Below are positions 11,487 through 23,793 of a stretch of DNA of 64,000 nt, one piece after another. How positions within the stretch are numbered: position 1 is the first letter of the stretch; each line of letters begins with the position of its first letter. The translations under genes were made by a program, and so were the position numbers. The stretch is from Polytrichum commune. Its lineage: Eukaryota > Streptophyta > Polytrichopsida > Polytrichales > Polytrichaceae. Under the pieces are notes generated by a model that was given only the letters and a program-made list of their open reading frames with translations, made no database searches and was not told the DNA's origin. The stretch is taken from assembly GCA_950295325.1 (NCBI GenBank), contig OX485806.1, forward strand, positions 32,366,001-32,430,000. Reading direction: 5' to 3'.

Positions 11487-14400
11487 ATGGCGGCTCACAA
11501 CATGGCCGCTCTGGTGTGCAAGGAGCTGGCCGGGGTGTCGACGCACAATGCTCCAGGAACACCATCGGCTCTCGCTCGCTCCTCTTCTTTAACGCTCACT
11601 CAATCAGCTCCAGGATCCTCACCTCCAAGCTTTGCATACAGTTCCCGTCTCGGCGACGCAAGCATCTCCGGGGCAAGCAATTCCTCTTCGTTTACCGGAC
11701 AACGAAGCGGGCTGTGGAGTGTGGAGTCCGGGAATGGTCAAAGCCATGGGCGGAAGAAGGAGGCGGGGGTTACGAGAGCGGGGTTGGGAGGTTTCCTTGG
11801 AGGGATGTTCAAGGGAGCTGATGACGGCGAGGCGACGCGTGGGCAATACTCGGGGTTAGTGACGCAGGTGAATGCGTTGGATGTGGAGATGCAGGGTTTA
11901 GGAGACGAAGAGCTTCGGAGCTCGACTGCCGAGCTGCAGAAGCGGGCCAGGGCTGGAGATTCCTTGGATTCTCTGCTACCTGTATGAATTACGTAACCAT
12001 GCTATTGTGTATTGAAGTTCTGATGGATTTTTTGAAGTTTGTGTTTGTGAGGGTTTATGTACTGAATGTGGTATGGATATAGCGGGTGAAGGTTTGTGAG
12101 GTAGGTTGAAGGTTTTTTTTGAATTGAGAGCGCCGATTGGAAGGTCAATCTCAATTCGCTCTGAAATTCCTTTTAATGGAATCACTGTAGAGGCGATCCT
12201 GCCGTTTAATTATTGTTGTGATGAATTCTTTGAAGCGGGTGTCTATGAGGCTTTATGTATTGGATATGGTGTGGATACAGCGGGTAGAGGTTTGTGAGGT
12301 TGAAGGTTTTGTTTGAATTGATGAGACCGCCAACCAGAAGTTATTTGCAATCCGCTCTGGAAACTATGTAACCTCACAAAATGCACACTTTTATAAAATC
12401 ACGACTTGAACAAGCAAATGGCATTTTCAGTACCCCTTCTCCTGCTCACTTCTACAGCTTCGATATATTCTGCAAATTTTTCTGATAAACTACTCTATGA
12501 ACTGCTCTAAAAAGCGTAGAGTACAAAATGCCTTTAAAGATTTCTGAGAACCTAAGAGCATCGATTTTATAGATTACCGTAGGGAGATTCTGAACGAGCA
12601 ATTCTCTCCCACATTTTCTTTTACTATAAATTCATCAGGGGCAATAGGTGGTCCAATCTAGAAAAAGAGACGGTTAACAATGTGATTAAAACTAATTTTG
12701 GAGTTTAACATTAACCTTTTTTTGTTTGCCGTAATGTTCGTGACATATAATACCTCTCTTCACGAGTAACTTGACATCTTTTCACGTTTAAAAAGGGGAT
12801 GATGGGAGACACTCTTATAAATTTATTGTGCTTTGTATGGATCATTGGGTGGATTTCCCGGGTTTCCCCTTTCATTTGTGCATTGGCCATCTGGTCTATC
12901 CAAGAATATCATAGGTTCTCATTTTTATTTCAGCACACAATGTAGGTCATTGGATTTTGCAACTAGGCATTGTATTTTGGGACTAAGCAGGCCACGAGAA
13001 GACGTTGAAATGTTTGGTCTGTCTGGAAGCATAGAATTATAATTTAGAGAATTTGTGCTAGAAAGGTAGGAATTGAAGACTGAATACGTTGGTTTGGAGG
13101 AGAAATTCTGATTTTTTTGGTAATGCTTGTGAGCAGGAGGCCTTTGCTCTAGTGCGAGAAGCTTCCAAGCGGGTTCTTGGTCTCAGACCTTTTGATGTGC
13201 AGCTCATTGGTATATCTTTGGAAGCCTCCCTATCTCTCACCAATGTTTTTGTTCAATACGGAGTTCTACAATTTTTAAATCTCCAAGCTTATAAAGAAAA
13301 TGGGATGGCGTTAAGAATGTTGTAAGAAATATTTCTCCATAATTTAAAGATTTGAAAATGGACCTTAGGGGGAGTTAGGTGTGTTTCTCTTACTTTGAAG
13401 TCTTTTGTGATAAGAGACACACACTCTTAATCTTACTTTGGGTCTGAAATTCAGAGGTTGGACTTGCCAACGAAGTTCTAATAACAAACATATCTTCCTT
13501 AGAGACCTGTATGATGACAATGCCGTGCTCTTTGTTGTTGATGGTTATCAAATTCTGAGTGGTTCGTTTCCAATTAATGTGCTGGTAATATTTTGTGAAA
13601 GATTTTTGTTACAGTGTAAGAAGTCAACTTTGAGGCGAGTGAGATTGTTACTTGTTTGTATATCTCTATTGAGGGATTGCAACATTTTGCAGGAGGGATG
13701 GTCCTACATAAAGGGCAAATTGCAGAGATGAGAACAGGAGAAGGGAAGACCCTAGTTGCAGTACTTCCTGCTTTCTTGAATTCCTTGACAGGTCAAGGAG
13801 TGCATGTTGTGACAGTAAATGATTACTTGGCCAGGAGGGATTGCGAATGGGTGGGCCAAGTTCATCGTTTCTTGGGTCTTCGTGTTGGTCTCATCCAGCG
13901 TACGTGTTCTTTGATTTTTGTGCCATGTTAGCCAGGGCTGTATGAAGGAAGTACACATATTAGGTCAAAAGATAGTTGAAATTTCATCTTAAATTGCCAG
14001 TCATCATCTTTTTATTTTTATTTATTTTATTATTGGCTCTGTCTGTAGGACAGAGACTATGCATCAACTTCTTCGTTTCAAGAGCAAATTTCCTAACCAC
14101 TTTGTGTTCACACTTGGACGTTACTTGTTCTTGTTATTTTTGGTCCATTGTATGTAATATGGATGTTAACTTTAGTTATATATATATATAGATATATACA
14201 CATACAAGTGCTCCCTAAAATGCATTGAAAGCAATCTAGTTAACTATAGTTATTTTGGTAGTTCTTGATTATTTATTTTAAAATTTTTGGGTGATAAATG
14301 AGTAGCTTCAATCCTTGACCCGTATTTGAGAAGAAGGTGCACAAAATCCAAGAAAGGTTTGGTATAGTGAATAGCCATGGATTGGCATGAGCAAAGTAAT

Positions 14401-17400
14401 TAGCTACAACTGTAGTCTTTCATAGCAAAGGACAGAGCCTCACGGTTCTACCGTTTTCTTGTATTTTTTATTCTCTGAAAGCCCCAGTTGCACTTAACTG
14501 AAAGTGAAATTGAGCGAAGTTTTCCCGTAGGACTTCACTCTTTTAGAGAGAAAAAGGAGTTTATTGGGCTTACACGATTTTATTGTCAAGCTTTATTGTC
14601 TGCTTCTGGGCACTTATTTTAAAAGCCCATTTTTATGGTTTGCAATTCGATTGTTAGGTGTCTAGATGCTGATCTTTATCTTCTACTTCGATCAATACAG
14701 AGGGAATGAGCCCCCAAGAAAGGAGAGACAACTACGGTTGTGATATTACTTACGTTACCAACAGTGAGCTTGGATTTGACTTTCTACGCGATAACTTAGC
14801 AACAGTAAGTTTCTTTGTTACAGGGAGATCATTTTTTTTTTCAAAAGTTATTGTGTTAATTCTATACTTACGTAGAAGCGATTAAATATAGGAAATATGT
14901 ACTACATGAGCAATGAATCATCGATGCTTATAGGAGGTACTTGAAAAGGGTCTCTGGTTGCATATATGTCAAGGCCAAAAGAGGTTGTGTTAATGCCTTA
15001 GCTGTATGAATGCTATGAGAACCTTGGAGACATATGTTTATATATGTAGAACCTACATTCATATAGTCTGCTGGTTGAACATGCTTAACAATGTTCTTCT
15101 ATGAATCATGAGTGCAGAGCAAGGAGGAGCTAGTGCTCCGAGGGTTCAATTTCTGTGTGATTGATGAAGTCGATTCCATCCTCATTGATGAAGCTCGCAC
15201 TCCACTTATCATATCTGGGTCTGCTGAGAAACCTAGTGAGCGTTACATTAAAGCTTCTAAAATTGCAAGTGCTTTTCAGCGTGACTACCACTACACTGTA
15301 AGATCCTTTCCCTTCTTGCTAAGGAATATTAGACTCTTCTGTCTTTTATTTACTTGCATTACTGAGGTCAAATGGGTTGTGTCTGTGTTATTCTCCTGGA
15401 TAGGTGATATGTATCCATTCTGTGTGATACAATCAATTGATAGGTCAAGCTTTAACTGCAGCATTTGATTGGTACTCATCACTTGTACACTAAACTCTCA
15501 AGATACATTCCTTAACAGGTGGATGAAAAGCAAAAGTCAGTGCTGCTGAGTGAAGTTGGTTATGAGGCAGCTGAAGAGATTCTGAATGTAACTGACCTAT
15601 ACGATCCAAGAGAACAATGGGCTTCTTATCTGATAAATGCTATCAAGGCCAAGGAGCTATTTCTGAAGGATGTGACTTATATCGTGCGTGGCCAAGAAGT
15701 CCTTATTGTTGATGAGTTTACTGGACGAGTAATGCAGGTGATACTCGACCAGTTTTTCTTTAAAATTTTACTTGCAAGTCTATTATTAGAGCCAGCAGTA
15801 ATTGAAGCATTATTGGATCACAAGAGGACATCTCTACAATTCCTGGTTACTTACTATGAGGCTTGCTTCTTAAGCTCTGGTTTTGTGGTTGGCATTTTCT
15901 TGAATCTTCAGGGGCGGAGGTGGAGTGATGGGTTGCATCAGGCCGTTGAAGCCAAGGAAGGTGTTAAAATTCAAAATGAAACTGTGACTTTAGCATCCAT
16001 CAGTTACCAAAATTTCTTTTTGCAGGTATTACATCTAAGGTGCACCCATTAGCAGCCTTCATCTGTTTTTGTTACAATCTCAGCTTGCTAGTACAATTGA
16101 ATTTGTACTGATGGTTCTACAACCAAAATAGGAGAAAGATCTGAGAACCACTTTTCAACAATCTTTACAATAATTAGGTGTCCTCCATATATATTTTATG
16201 ACCTATTTGAAGTTTGTTTTTACACTTCCATTGCTACTAATGCATTGGTTTTTTTGTGCAGTATCCCAAGCTTTGTGGGATGACCGGAACAGCGGCTACG
16301 GAAGCTACTGAATTTGAGAGTATCTACAAGCTGAAGGTCACAGTTGTTCCGACTAACAAGCCGATGGTTCGGAAGGTATTGTTTTCTGTGTGATGTGTTT
16401 TCCTAAACATATTTGTAGGCTTAATGATTTTCCGAAGATGGTATCTTATAATGGCAGTTTCATATGAACATTGATCTTTCTATTTAGATTTGGAAGGTGA
16501 TGATGTAGCTACTAGAGGTTCAAGCTTCCTTTGTCTATAGTCTCTTATAATGTTAGACTGTTGAATCATCATTAATTCTCTTCTATGGCCTGATTAGAAA
16601 GGTGTGCTCATTTACTTTATGGGTCTGGGCAGGACGAGTCAGACGTGGTTTTCAGAACTGTAAATGGAAAATGGCGAGCATCTGTTGTAGAGATCTCCCG
16701 AATGCACAAAACAGGACGACCTGTGTTAGTGGGTACAACTAGTGTAGAGCAAAGTGAAGCTCTATCTAAGCAACTGAGCGAAGCTTCAATTCCGCATCAG
16801 GTAAGATTTATGCTGTCTCATCTTAAGCCTCCATCAATTTGAATCCCGGACTTATCAACAAGCAAGTGACTGTGTATATTCTGTGCTACCTAACGCCTCT
16901 ATTTTTGCTTTGAAAACCTCAGTAATTGCATGCATTGTGTTACATTGCTGCTCAAATCCTCGGAATTGGTTCAAGTAGGTACTGACAATTGTGGATAGCT
17001 GGAGAATTTTACTGCTGTATTTTTTTGAGTCCTTTTTTTTATCATCTTAGGATCGAAGTGTGCTAGTCTTGCTGAACTTCATGCTCATTTGTGAACTCTT
17101 GATCATCTTCTGCCAGGTTCTTAATGCAAAGCCAGAGAATGTTGAAAGAGAGGCAGAGATTGTTGCTCAGAGTGGCCGTTCAGGAGCTGTGACCATAGCG
17201 ACCAACATGGCTGGCCGTGGAACAGATATCATTCTTGGAGGTAACTCTGAGTTTATGGCCCGACTCAAGTTGCGGGAAATGCTCATGCCTCGGTGAGTTG
17301 CTTCATATTTGTACGACTGTAGTAATATACTATCTTGTTGTCTTCTTGATACATAGTAGTCTCTCAAGATGTTATTGGTTTCAATGTTACACATTTTAGG

Positions 17401-20400
17401 GATTGATATCCAAGGTCAGGTTTTTGATTATATGTGGTTGGCGATTTCTGAAATATGACATAATTTTTAGTGTTATGGTTTAGTCAGTACTCTGCCCTGA
17501 TTTTTTTCCCTACCATTGCTGCGAATACCACTTTATATTGAAATGTCATAAGTAACCCCTAGATGTAGTCATTTTGATCTGATTTTCTGGGCTTGCATTT
17601 GCCTGAGCTGAAAGCTGAGGACCAGCTCGGGTGAAGATTCAGTGGCACCTGCTGTATCTCTGCATACTCATTTTTTTCTTTCCTACTGTGCATAGAAACA
17701 TAGCAGGAATTATTTCTTTGTACTATCTGACAACAACTGAAACTGTTTAGCTCGCACACAGGTTCATTCTGTTTCAATCTATGTTCATCTATGACATAGT
17801 TGTGAATTTGTTGATGGCAGGGTGGTAAAGCTGAGTGATGACGAAATTCCCTTCGAAAAGAAGCAGAAGCTTCCCCCAAAAAAGTCATGGAAGGTATGCT
17901 CCCTGTTGATAAAATCTTCCTATTTAATCTTGTAACCATGTTGTTCTCATAGGGTATTCTAGATGGCAGATCTAATTACAAGCACCGTGAATTCAATATG
18001 TATTTTGACAGGTAAATGCAAATCTGTTCCCGTGTGAGCTTTCGGGAGAAAGTATAAAACTGGCTGAAGAAGCAGTTGAAGCAGCTGCAAAAGCGTGGGG
18101 AGAAAAAAATTTGCCTGAGCTGGAAGCTGAGGACCAGCTCTCATACGCTTGTGAAAAGGTGGGTATCCAGAGTCGCATCCAGGACATCTGGTTGGGAACA
18201 AAAACATGCAGTAAAAGAACTTGTAAGCATGGCAGCCAAGATGAGAAGTCTGTTGTCTGTTCTCTACGTATACTATTCAGTCTAGAATATAATCTCATGG
18301 AAACTAAAATGCATTGTTCCATGAACAACTTCTGTTGAGGTAATTACATTCACAAGGTAGGCAGAATAGCAGTGGTTGGGAGGTATTTATATTTAGCAGG
18401 AATCAGAGTGCATACATATATTCCACGGTTCATGACATCACAAAGCTTGAGAATGTGTTTTCTTAGTGATTGGAACAGTATTTTAGCTGTCAAGATGTTT
18501 GTGAGCTAATTAGGTGACCTTTCGACCAAGTAATACTGGAGTTACCATCTGTTGAAATTCTCTTCTAAATTTGTGAGTATGGTATGGGACTGCAGGGTCC
18601 AACTGAGGACCCAGTTGTGGCTAAGCTTCGTGAGGCAGTTCAAGCTATACTGATGGAGTACAAGACCTTCACAGATGAAGAAAAGAGGAAGGTAATGATC
18701 TTACTGTAATCGCTGGTGATAAACAACTCAATACCACTAGAATTGATTCTTGTCAGTCTGTATTTGGTGTTCTGTGTGGTGATCACACTGCATTCCTTGC
18801 ATTGGCATGGTATATCTTGACACAATCTTTAGGTCCATTTTGCATGTACAGTTTGAAGATTGTCTGAAACACCTTAAAATCTTCCAAAGAACTAAGAGAT
18901 CAATTACATGAACATTATGCAACAGTATGCTTGGTCAAAGAGAGAAGAAGTTGTATTTCTTGGATTCACTTCTGCTGAATCAGTAGATTGATCGCATGCT
19001 TCACCCTCCTTAGACGAACAACATGTCTTTCTCATCCATCTACTTGGATGTAAAGATTGCTGACACTTATGTGTACATTATGTTTTGAAATGACTTGGCA
19101 GAGTTCTTTTTCCTATCTGGAATAATTGCACGTGTTGTTTAGAATGCAATACAGATTTTTATTTGCTTCATTTTCAGCAGATAAGTTTAGTCATTCACAA
19201 GTTTTGATTGTATGCAATAGACACTGCTGTCTCAGGGAATTGTACACATAGAAACTCACCTTGAGGTGCTCTGATACAGGTCATAGCAGCAGGGGGCTTA
19301 CATGTCGTAGGTACTGAGAGGCATGAGTCAAGGCGTATCGACAATCAGGTATGGACACAATCTCAAAGAAGGTTGATAATCACAACATCATTTAGCAAAT
19401 TACCTCGAAGAGAATTTTTCTGGCATTACCCTGTTGAGTGTTGCAGGGCTGCAAATGTTCTTGAATTCCCAAAAGTCTTATGATACTGTAAAATGCTATA
19501 CTGTGAACGGACTTACCATTCTTGGTATTTAGATAAGCTGAGGTAAGTACACGTGCTTTTCATTTTAGTCTTCAAAGAGTCCATCATCATGATTTTAACT
19601 TCTGTATTTTACCTTCATATCTTCTCACCTATCACTCTCACTTCTTTCTCATTTCTAAAGAATATAATTATTGTGTCACTCTATTATGCTTCTACTTGCC
19701 TCCAGCCCTGGCCCACCAATTATCTACCACCACTTTCGATCAAGCAATTTCAGTAATGATATATATACTGTGTTTCTCAGCTGCGTGGCCGGAGTGGACG
19801 TCAAGGTGATCCCGGAAGTTCTAGATTTTTCCTCAGCTTGGAAGACAACATTTTCAGAATATTTGGTGGTGACCGGATACAGGTAACTATATCCGATCCT
19901 TACAAGTCTTGGAGGCATGATAATAATTGAAGCATCTATAGTTTGAAGTTACCATGAGGGCGGTGGTTGCATATAGTGCTGAGAATTGATTTTGTTGGGC
20001 TTTTCAGCCTAGATGGGAGATATAGTAGTAGCAGTTTGCATTATATGTAGTGATGTTTGGAACAAAATAGTGGACTAATTCAATTTTTCATTTTTGTGCA
20101 GATATGTTAGTTATCTTCACATTTTAGCAATTTACCAATGTCTTGTGCACTGAAACGACTTGTGGTTTGATGCAGGCATTGATGAAAGCATTTAGAGTAG
20201 AAGATCTGCCTATCGAGTCTAAAATGCTCACACGATCTTTAGATGAAGCTCAGAAGAAGGTAGAGAGTTATTTCTTTGACATTCGAAAACAGTTATTTGA
20301 GTATGATGAAGTCTTAAATAGCCAACGTGACCGAGTGTACACGGAGCGCCGGCGTGCCCTGGAGGCCAAGAACCTAGAAGCTCAGATGTTAGAATATGCC

Positions 20401-23104
20401 GAATTGACCATGGACGACATTTTGGAGGTACAAGGGGACCATTTCCAATTATTTTGAGTCAAGAGTTTAGAGCAGGCAGTTGAGTTGTATAGTTTGTGTG
20501 ATGTGTCTTCATAAAATCAGGAACTATTGGATTGTTCATCAGTTCATAGGAAGCCTTACTTCTGCTATTTGGAAGAGGTGGTAATTTTTCTTAGGTTGCA
20601 TCTCAAATCGATATCTTCAGGGGATTGTTTATGCTCACTCATGAAATGACATGATGCAGGCGAACATCAATCCTGCTCTCCCTAGAGAAGAATGGAATCT
20701 AGAAGCCCTTTGTGCAAAAGTCAAGCAGTATGTGCCTCCCAATTTTTGCAGCCTACATGTTTGATTTCTGGAGTTCAAAGTGTCTTTTGATTAGTTTTTC
20801 ATGTAATTACTTCCATACACTCACAATGTAAACTCATCAAGTGAGTTTATCTTTTGGAAATCTTGCTTGGGAGATTTGAGTGTTTGATGATATCTTGCAT
20901 TTGTGTACTTGCAGATATTGCTACTTGTTGGAAGATTTGACGCCAGAGCTACTGGCTGAGAAGTGCCCCACTTATGACAGTCTTGGTGATTATCTTGCTG
21001 CAAGGGGGCGAGAAGCATATCTGCAGAAAAAGGTATAAAAATGATTTTGATAACATCTGGTGAGAAGCCTATGCAATTAGAATAGAGTTACTAACCTGAA
21101 ATGGACTGCCATCCTAAAGTTATTTAATGTTTATAGTATTCTAAGGCAACACTAGTTGCCACATTGATTAAGGTGAATAATGTGGGCCGATGGATAGTGT
21201 GACTTTACCAGGGGCAGCCGTATAGTGTGACTCACAGTTTACATTATCATGCATGAAAATAGCGTGCAACCTTATTACATGTGTCATGCCCCTGAAGCTA
21301 TATCCATCTCCTTGCCTGGATGGGAAGCCTTTTAAATGCGCACTATCTTCAATTCAGTAGGAATTCTGTAACCTATAATGCAGACCAATGATGTCAAATA
21401 CCTTGGGTTGGCAAGTAGTGTACAACCACAGTTATCCCCAATGGTGTTAGTGTGGAAATAAGCTCAATAGTGTGGCCCACTGTTTTAAATTGCAATTGGC
21501 GTAGTGATCTTATGGTGTCAGAGGGCCTTAGTACCTAATCTCCACAACTGATAGCTAAACCTTAGCATTCTGCTCTGATTCTTGGTTGTTTCATTCTGGT
21601 CTGATTCTGGTCTGATTCTGGTCTGAATTTTATTTAGCAACTTGAGATTTATGGTGATCTTCTATCTTTGCAGTCAATATAGATGGCCTTGTTAATTGCG
21701 GATGTTGTAACATGTAACAGGCCGAAGTTGAGAATAGGGTTCCAGGCCTAATGCAAGAAGCAGAAAGATACTTTGTTCTGACGCAAACCGACAACCTATG
21801 GAAAGAGCATCTTCAAGCTTTGAAATTTGTGCAACAAGCTGTGGGGCTCCGAGGATATGCTCAGCGGGATCCGTTGATTGAATACAAGTTGGAGGGTTAC
21901 AACCTCTTCTTGGAGATGATGGCCCAAATCCGTCGCAATGTAATCTACTCTGTGTACCAGGTGGGTTGGGTTCCCTCTACCTTTTAAACCTAAGGCCGAC
22001 TGTCTACACTAATCATCCGATTTAGTGTGACATTATAAATGGTGTGCCATGTTAGAGTGGTCTTCGTGTAGCACCAAGTGTCATATGACGCCCAGTGATT
22101 GCAAGACAATTAGTGATGAATATTGTGGGCCTCATTAAATTGGATATTTAGTGTAGTGTCATACCCCAATTACTACCTTGTAGGTTGTATTGTACGCTCA
22201 AAATGTATTGGAAATGGCAGGTTATCCCACACTTAATAAGCATCCAGCTATAGAAGAATTTGATGAATTCACCTCTGCTTCCAATAGTGGACCCCGCTCA
22301 ACATTGATTTATATCTAGAGAAAGAGAGTTGGATATAGGTGCCACATTATTGAAAAGATAACTACATGCAGTCTAAAAAAACAAGTATAATCCACCTTTT
22401 CTCCCTCCCTCTCATCTTCCCTGAATACCTCTCGTCCTTTCTTGGAATGCTCTCCTCTCCCTTCTTTCATACCTTATGTCCTTGGTATATTTACCTTACC
22501 CTCAATAATTCATAATTGTTTTGAGAAAGGATATCCCATAGAGGTGCCACAATATTGGAATAAAAATGCATGTAGTGTAACAAAATTAAGTAAATTCCAC
22601 CTTTCCTCCCTTTCATCTCCCCTTGGTGCCTCTCCTTTATTGGAATCCTGTCCTGCTGTTTCTACCTTAAGCATTCCTTGGACCTTCCCTTGCTCTCATA
22701 TATATTATGGTACGCCCTAGTAAGTTCCACAATTTATGACCATGTGTTGAAAGGAAAAAGCTGGTGATATATTCAATGAAACTACTAGTTAAGACAAGAA
22801 GCGCTACATTGACGGCCTCTATTGTCCAATGCATCCTTCAATCTAGTTTCAAGAGCATTCCCAGGTGCAGAAGAGCAAAAAACTAGAGCTATACATACAA
22901 GATGGTTTGTTGTGTGCATTGACACTGACATCATGATGTGTTTTTATTCAGTTCCAACCTGTTATGGCCAAGCCAGCAGAGTCGAAAGTTGTGACTACAG
23001 TGGGGACACCGGAACGCAATGGAACAGTTCCTGTGGCTGCTAATAATAATGGAGGTGACGTGAAAGAAGGTGCAGCCGTCAGCCGAAGCGGGGGCCGTGC
23101 CTGA
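11487..23104 (+). CDS. SECA1: Protein translocase subunit SecA, chloroplast (SECA1)
   Basis: Plastid SecA ATPase, the motor that pushes proteins through the thylakoid SecY/E channel. Coding exons: 11487-11981, 13137-13209, 13693-13899, 14701-14804, 15118-15297, 15519-15737, 15912-16025, 16262-16375, 16633-16800, 17117-17292, 17821-17893, 18012-18158, 18596-18691, 19280-19348, 19781-19882, 20176-20427, 20660-20727, 20915-21032, 21721-21960, 22952-23104. All joins keep frame and give 1055 aa, near the usual ~1020. The start (GCCATGG) is followed by a Ser/Ala-rich transit-like region of about 85 residues. Visible motifs: Walker A MRTGEGKT (202-209), DEAD-like VIDEVDS (307-313), [65 protein letters not shown] and [19 protein letters not shown]. 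There is no C-terminal zinc-binding CxC motif; the last exon ends in a variable tail. All family motifs look intact. Confidence 0.97.
12031..12365 (+). repeat. Two-copy tandem duplication in SECA1 intron 1
   Basis: Copies 12031-12170 and 12229-12365, offset about 197 bp, share 'tggatatagcgggt', 'aggtttgtgaggt.gttgaaggttt', 'tttgaattga' and 'ttcgctctg'. There is no coding content. Confidence 0.65.
17597..17628 (+). pseudogene. Copy of a SECA1 exon-12 fragment inside intron 10
   Basis: This 32-nt segment matches exon 12 at 18109-18140 with one mismatch (codons for [10 protein letters not shown] versus [10 protein letters not shown]). It has no visible splice borders of its own and lies 512 bp upstream of the true exon, so it is a duplicated exon scrap rather than a used alternative exon. 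Confidence 0.75.
22318..22697 (+). repeat. Two-copy tandem duplication in the last SECA1 intron
   Basis: Copies 22318-22503 and 22521-22697, offset about 200 bp, share 'aggtgccaca', 'atgcagt/atgtagt', a long CT-rich block ('ccacctttcctccct…catct.ccct') and 'ccttggtat/ccttggacc'. It is intronic and non-coding. Confidence 0.6.
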
Positions 23105-23793
23105 AGTCACTGAACCCTTTTTCTGTGAAGCTTTGCTAGGTAGTTCACATTAATCCAATTTTTTTGGCTCACTCCAAATAAGTAGTTTAGCACAATGTGA
23201 CGTTGCGTGCTGTATTGTCATTGAATTATTAATCAAAGAGTTTCCTGAATGGAAGAACTGTGCGTAAGTTCTGTGGCTTCAAAAACATTCTTCCACAATG
23301 TGGATGCTTTATGATGCCTGTGACAGGGAAAACCTTATTTTTCCAGTGACGAGCAAATTGATTTGATTCAATGTCTATGAATTTGTGAGCATCAACATCC
23401 ATGTGTTGATTATGGATAACGCTTCATTGCATATGTACTCTTGTCTCGAGCAGTTGTTGAAGGAGACCCATTTCTAGGAACCAATTGCCTTGAATGAGTT
23501 TAACACATTCGAGTCAACATCTCTTTAGTCCATAAGTGAGCTAATTTATTGACAAGTCTAGTGAGAGATCTATTAAAGAAATGAAGTGCCTTCAAATCTA
23601 TTGCTGGAGCCAGAATATAATTTATCATCTGCGTCTTCTTTCAGGAGCTTTATACTGGGCATTTTGTGGTGAAAAATCTGACTCTTGGGAACTTCACTTT
23701 GTCGCTCATATTATGAGATCTTGCCAATTTTGTTGTTCAAAATAGTTCCGCAGATTCGGGTCAATTGGTTTAGGCTGATTCACCCAGTCAATC
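23105..23793. other. Convergent intergenic / 3' UTR region
   Basis: This is the 689 bp between the SECA1 stop and the stop of the convergent gene on the minus strand. It presumably contains both 3' UTRs. No further gene is seen. Confidence 0.6.
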
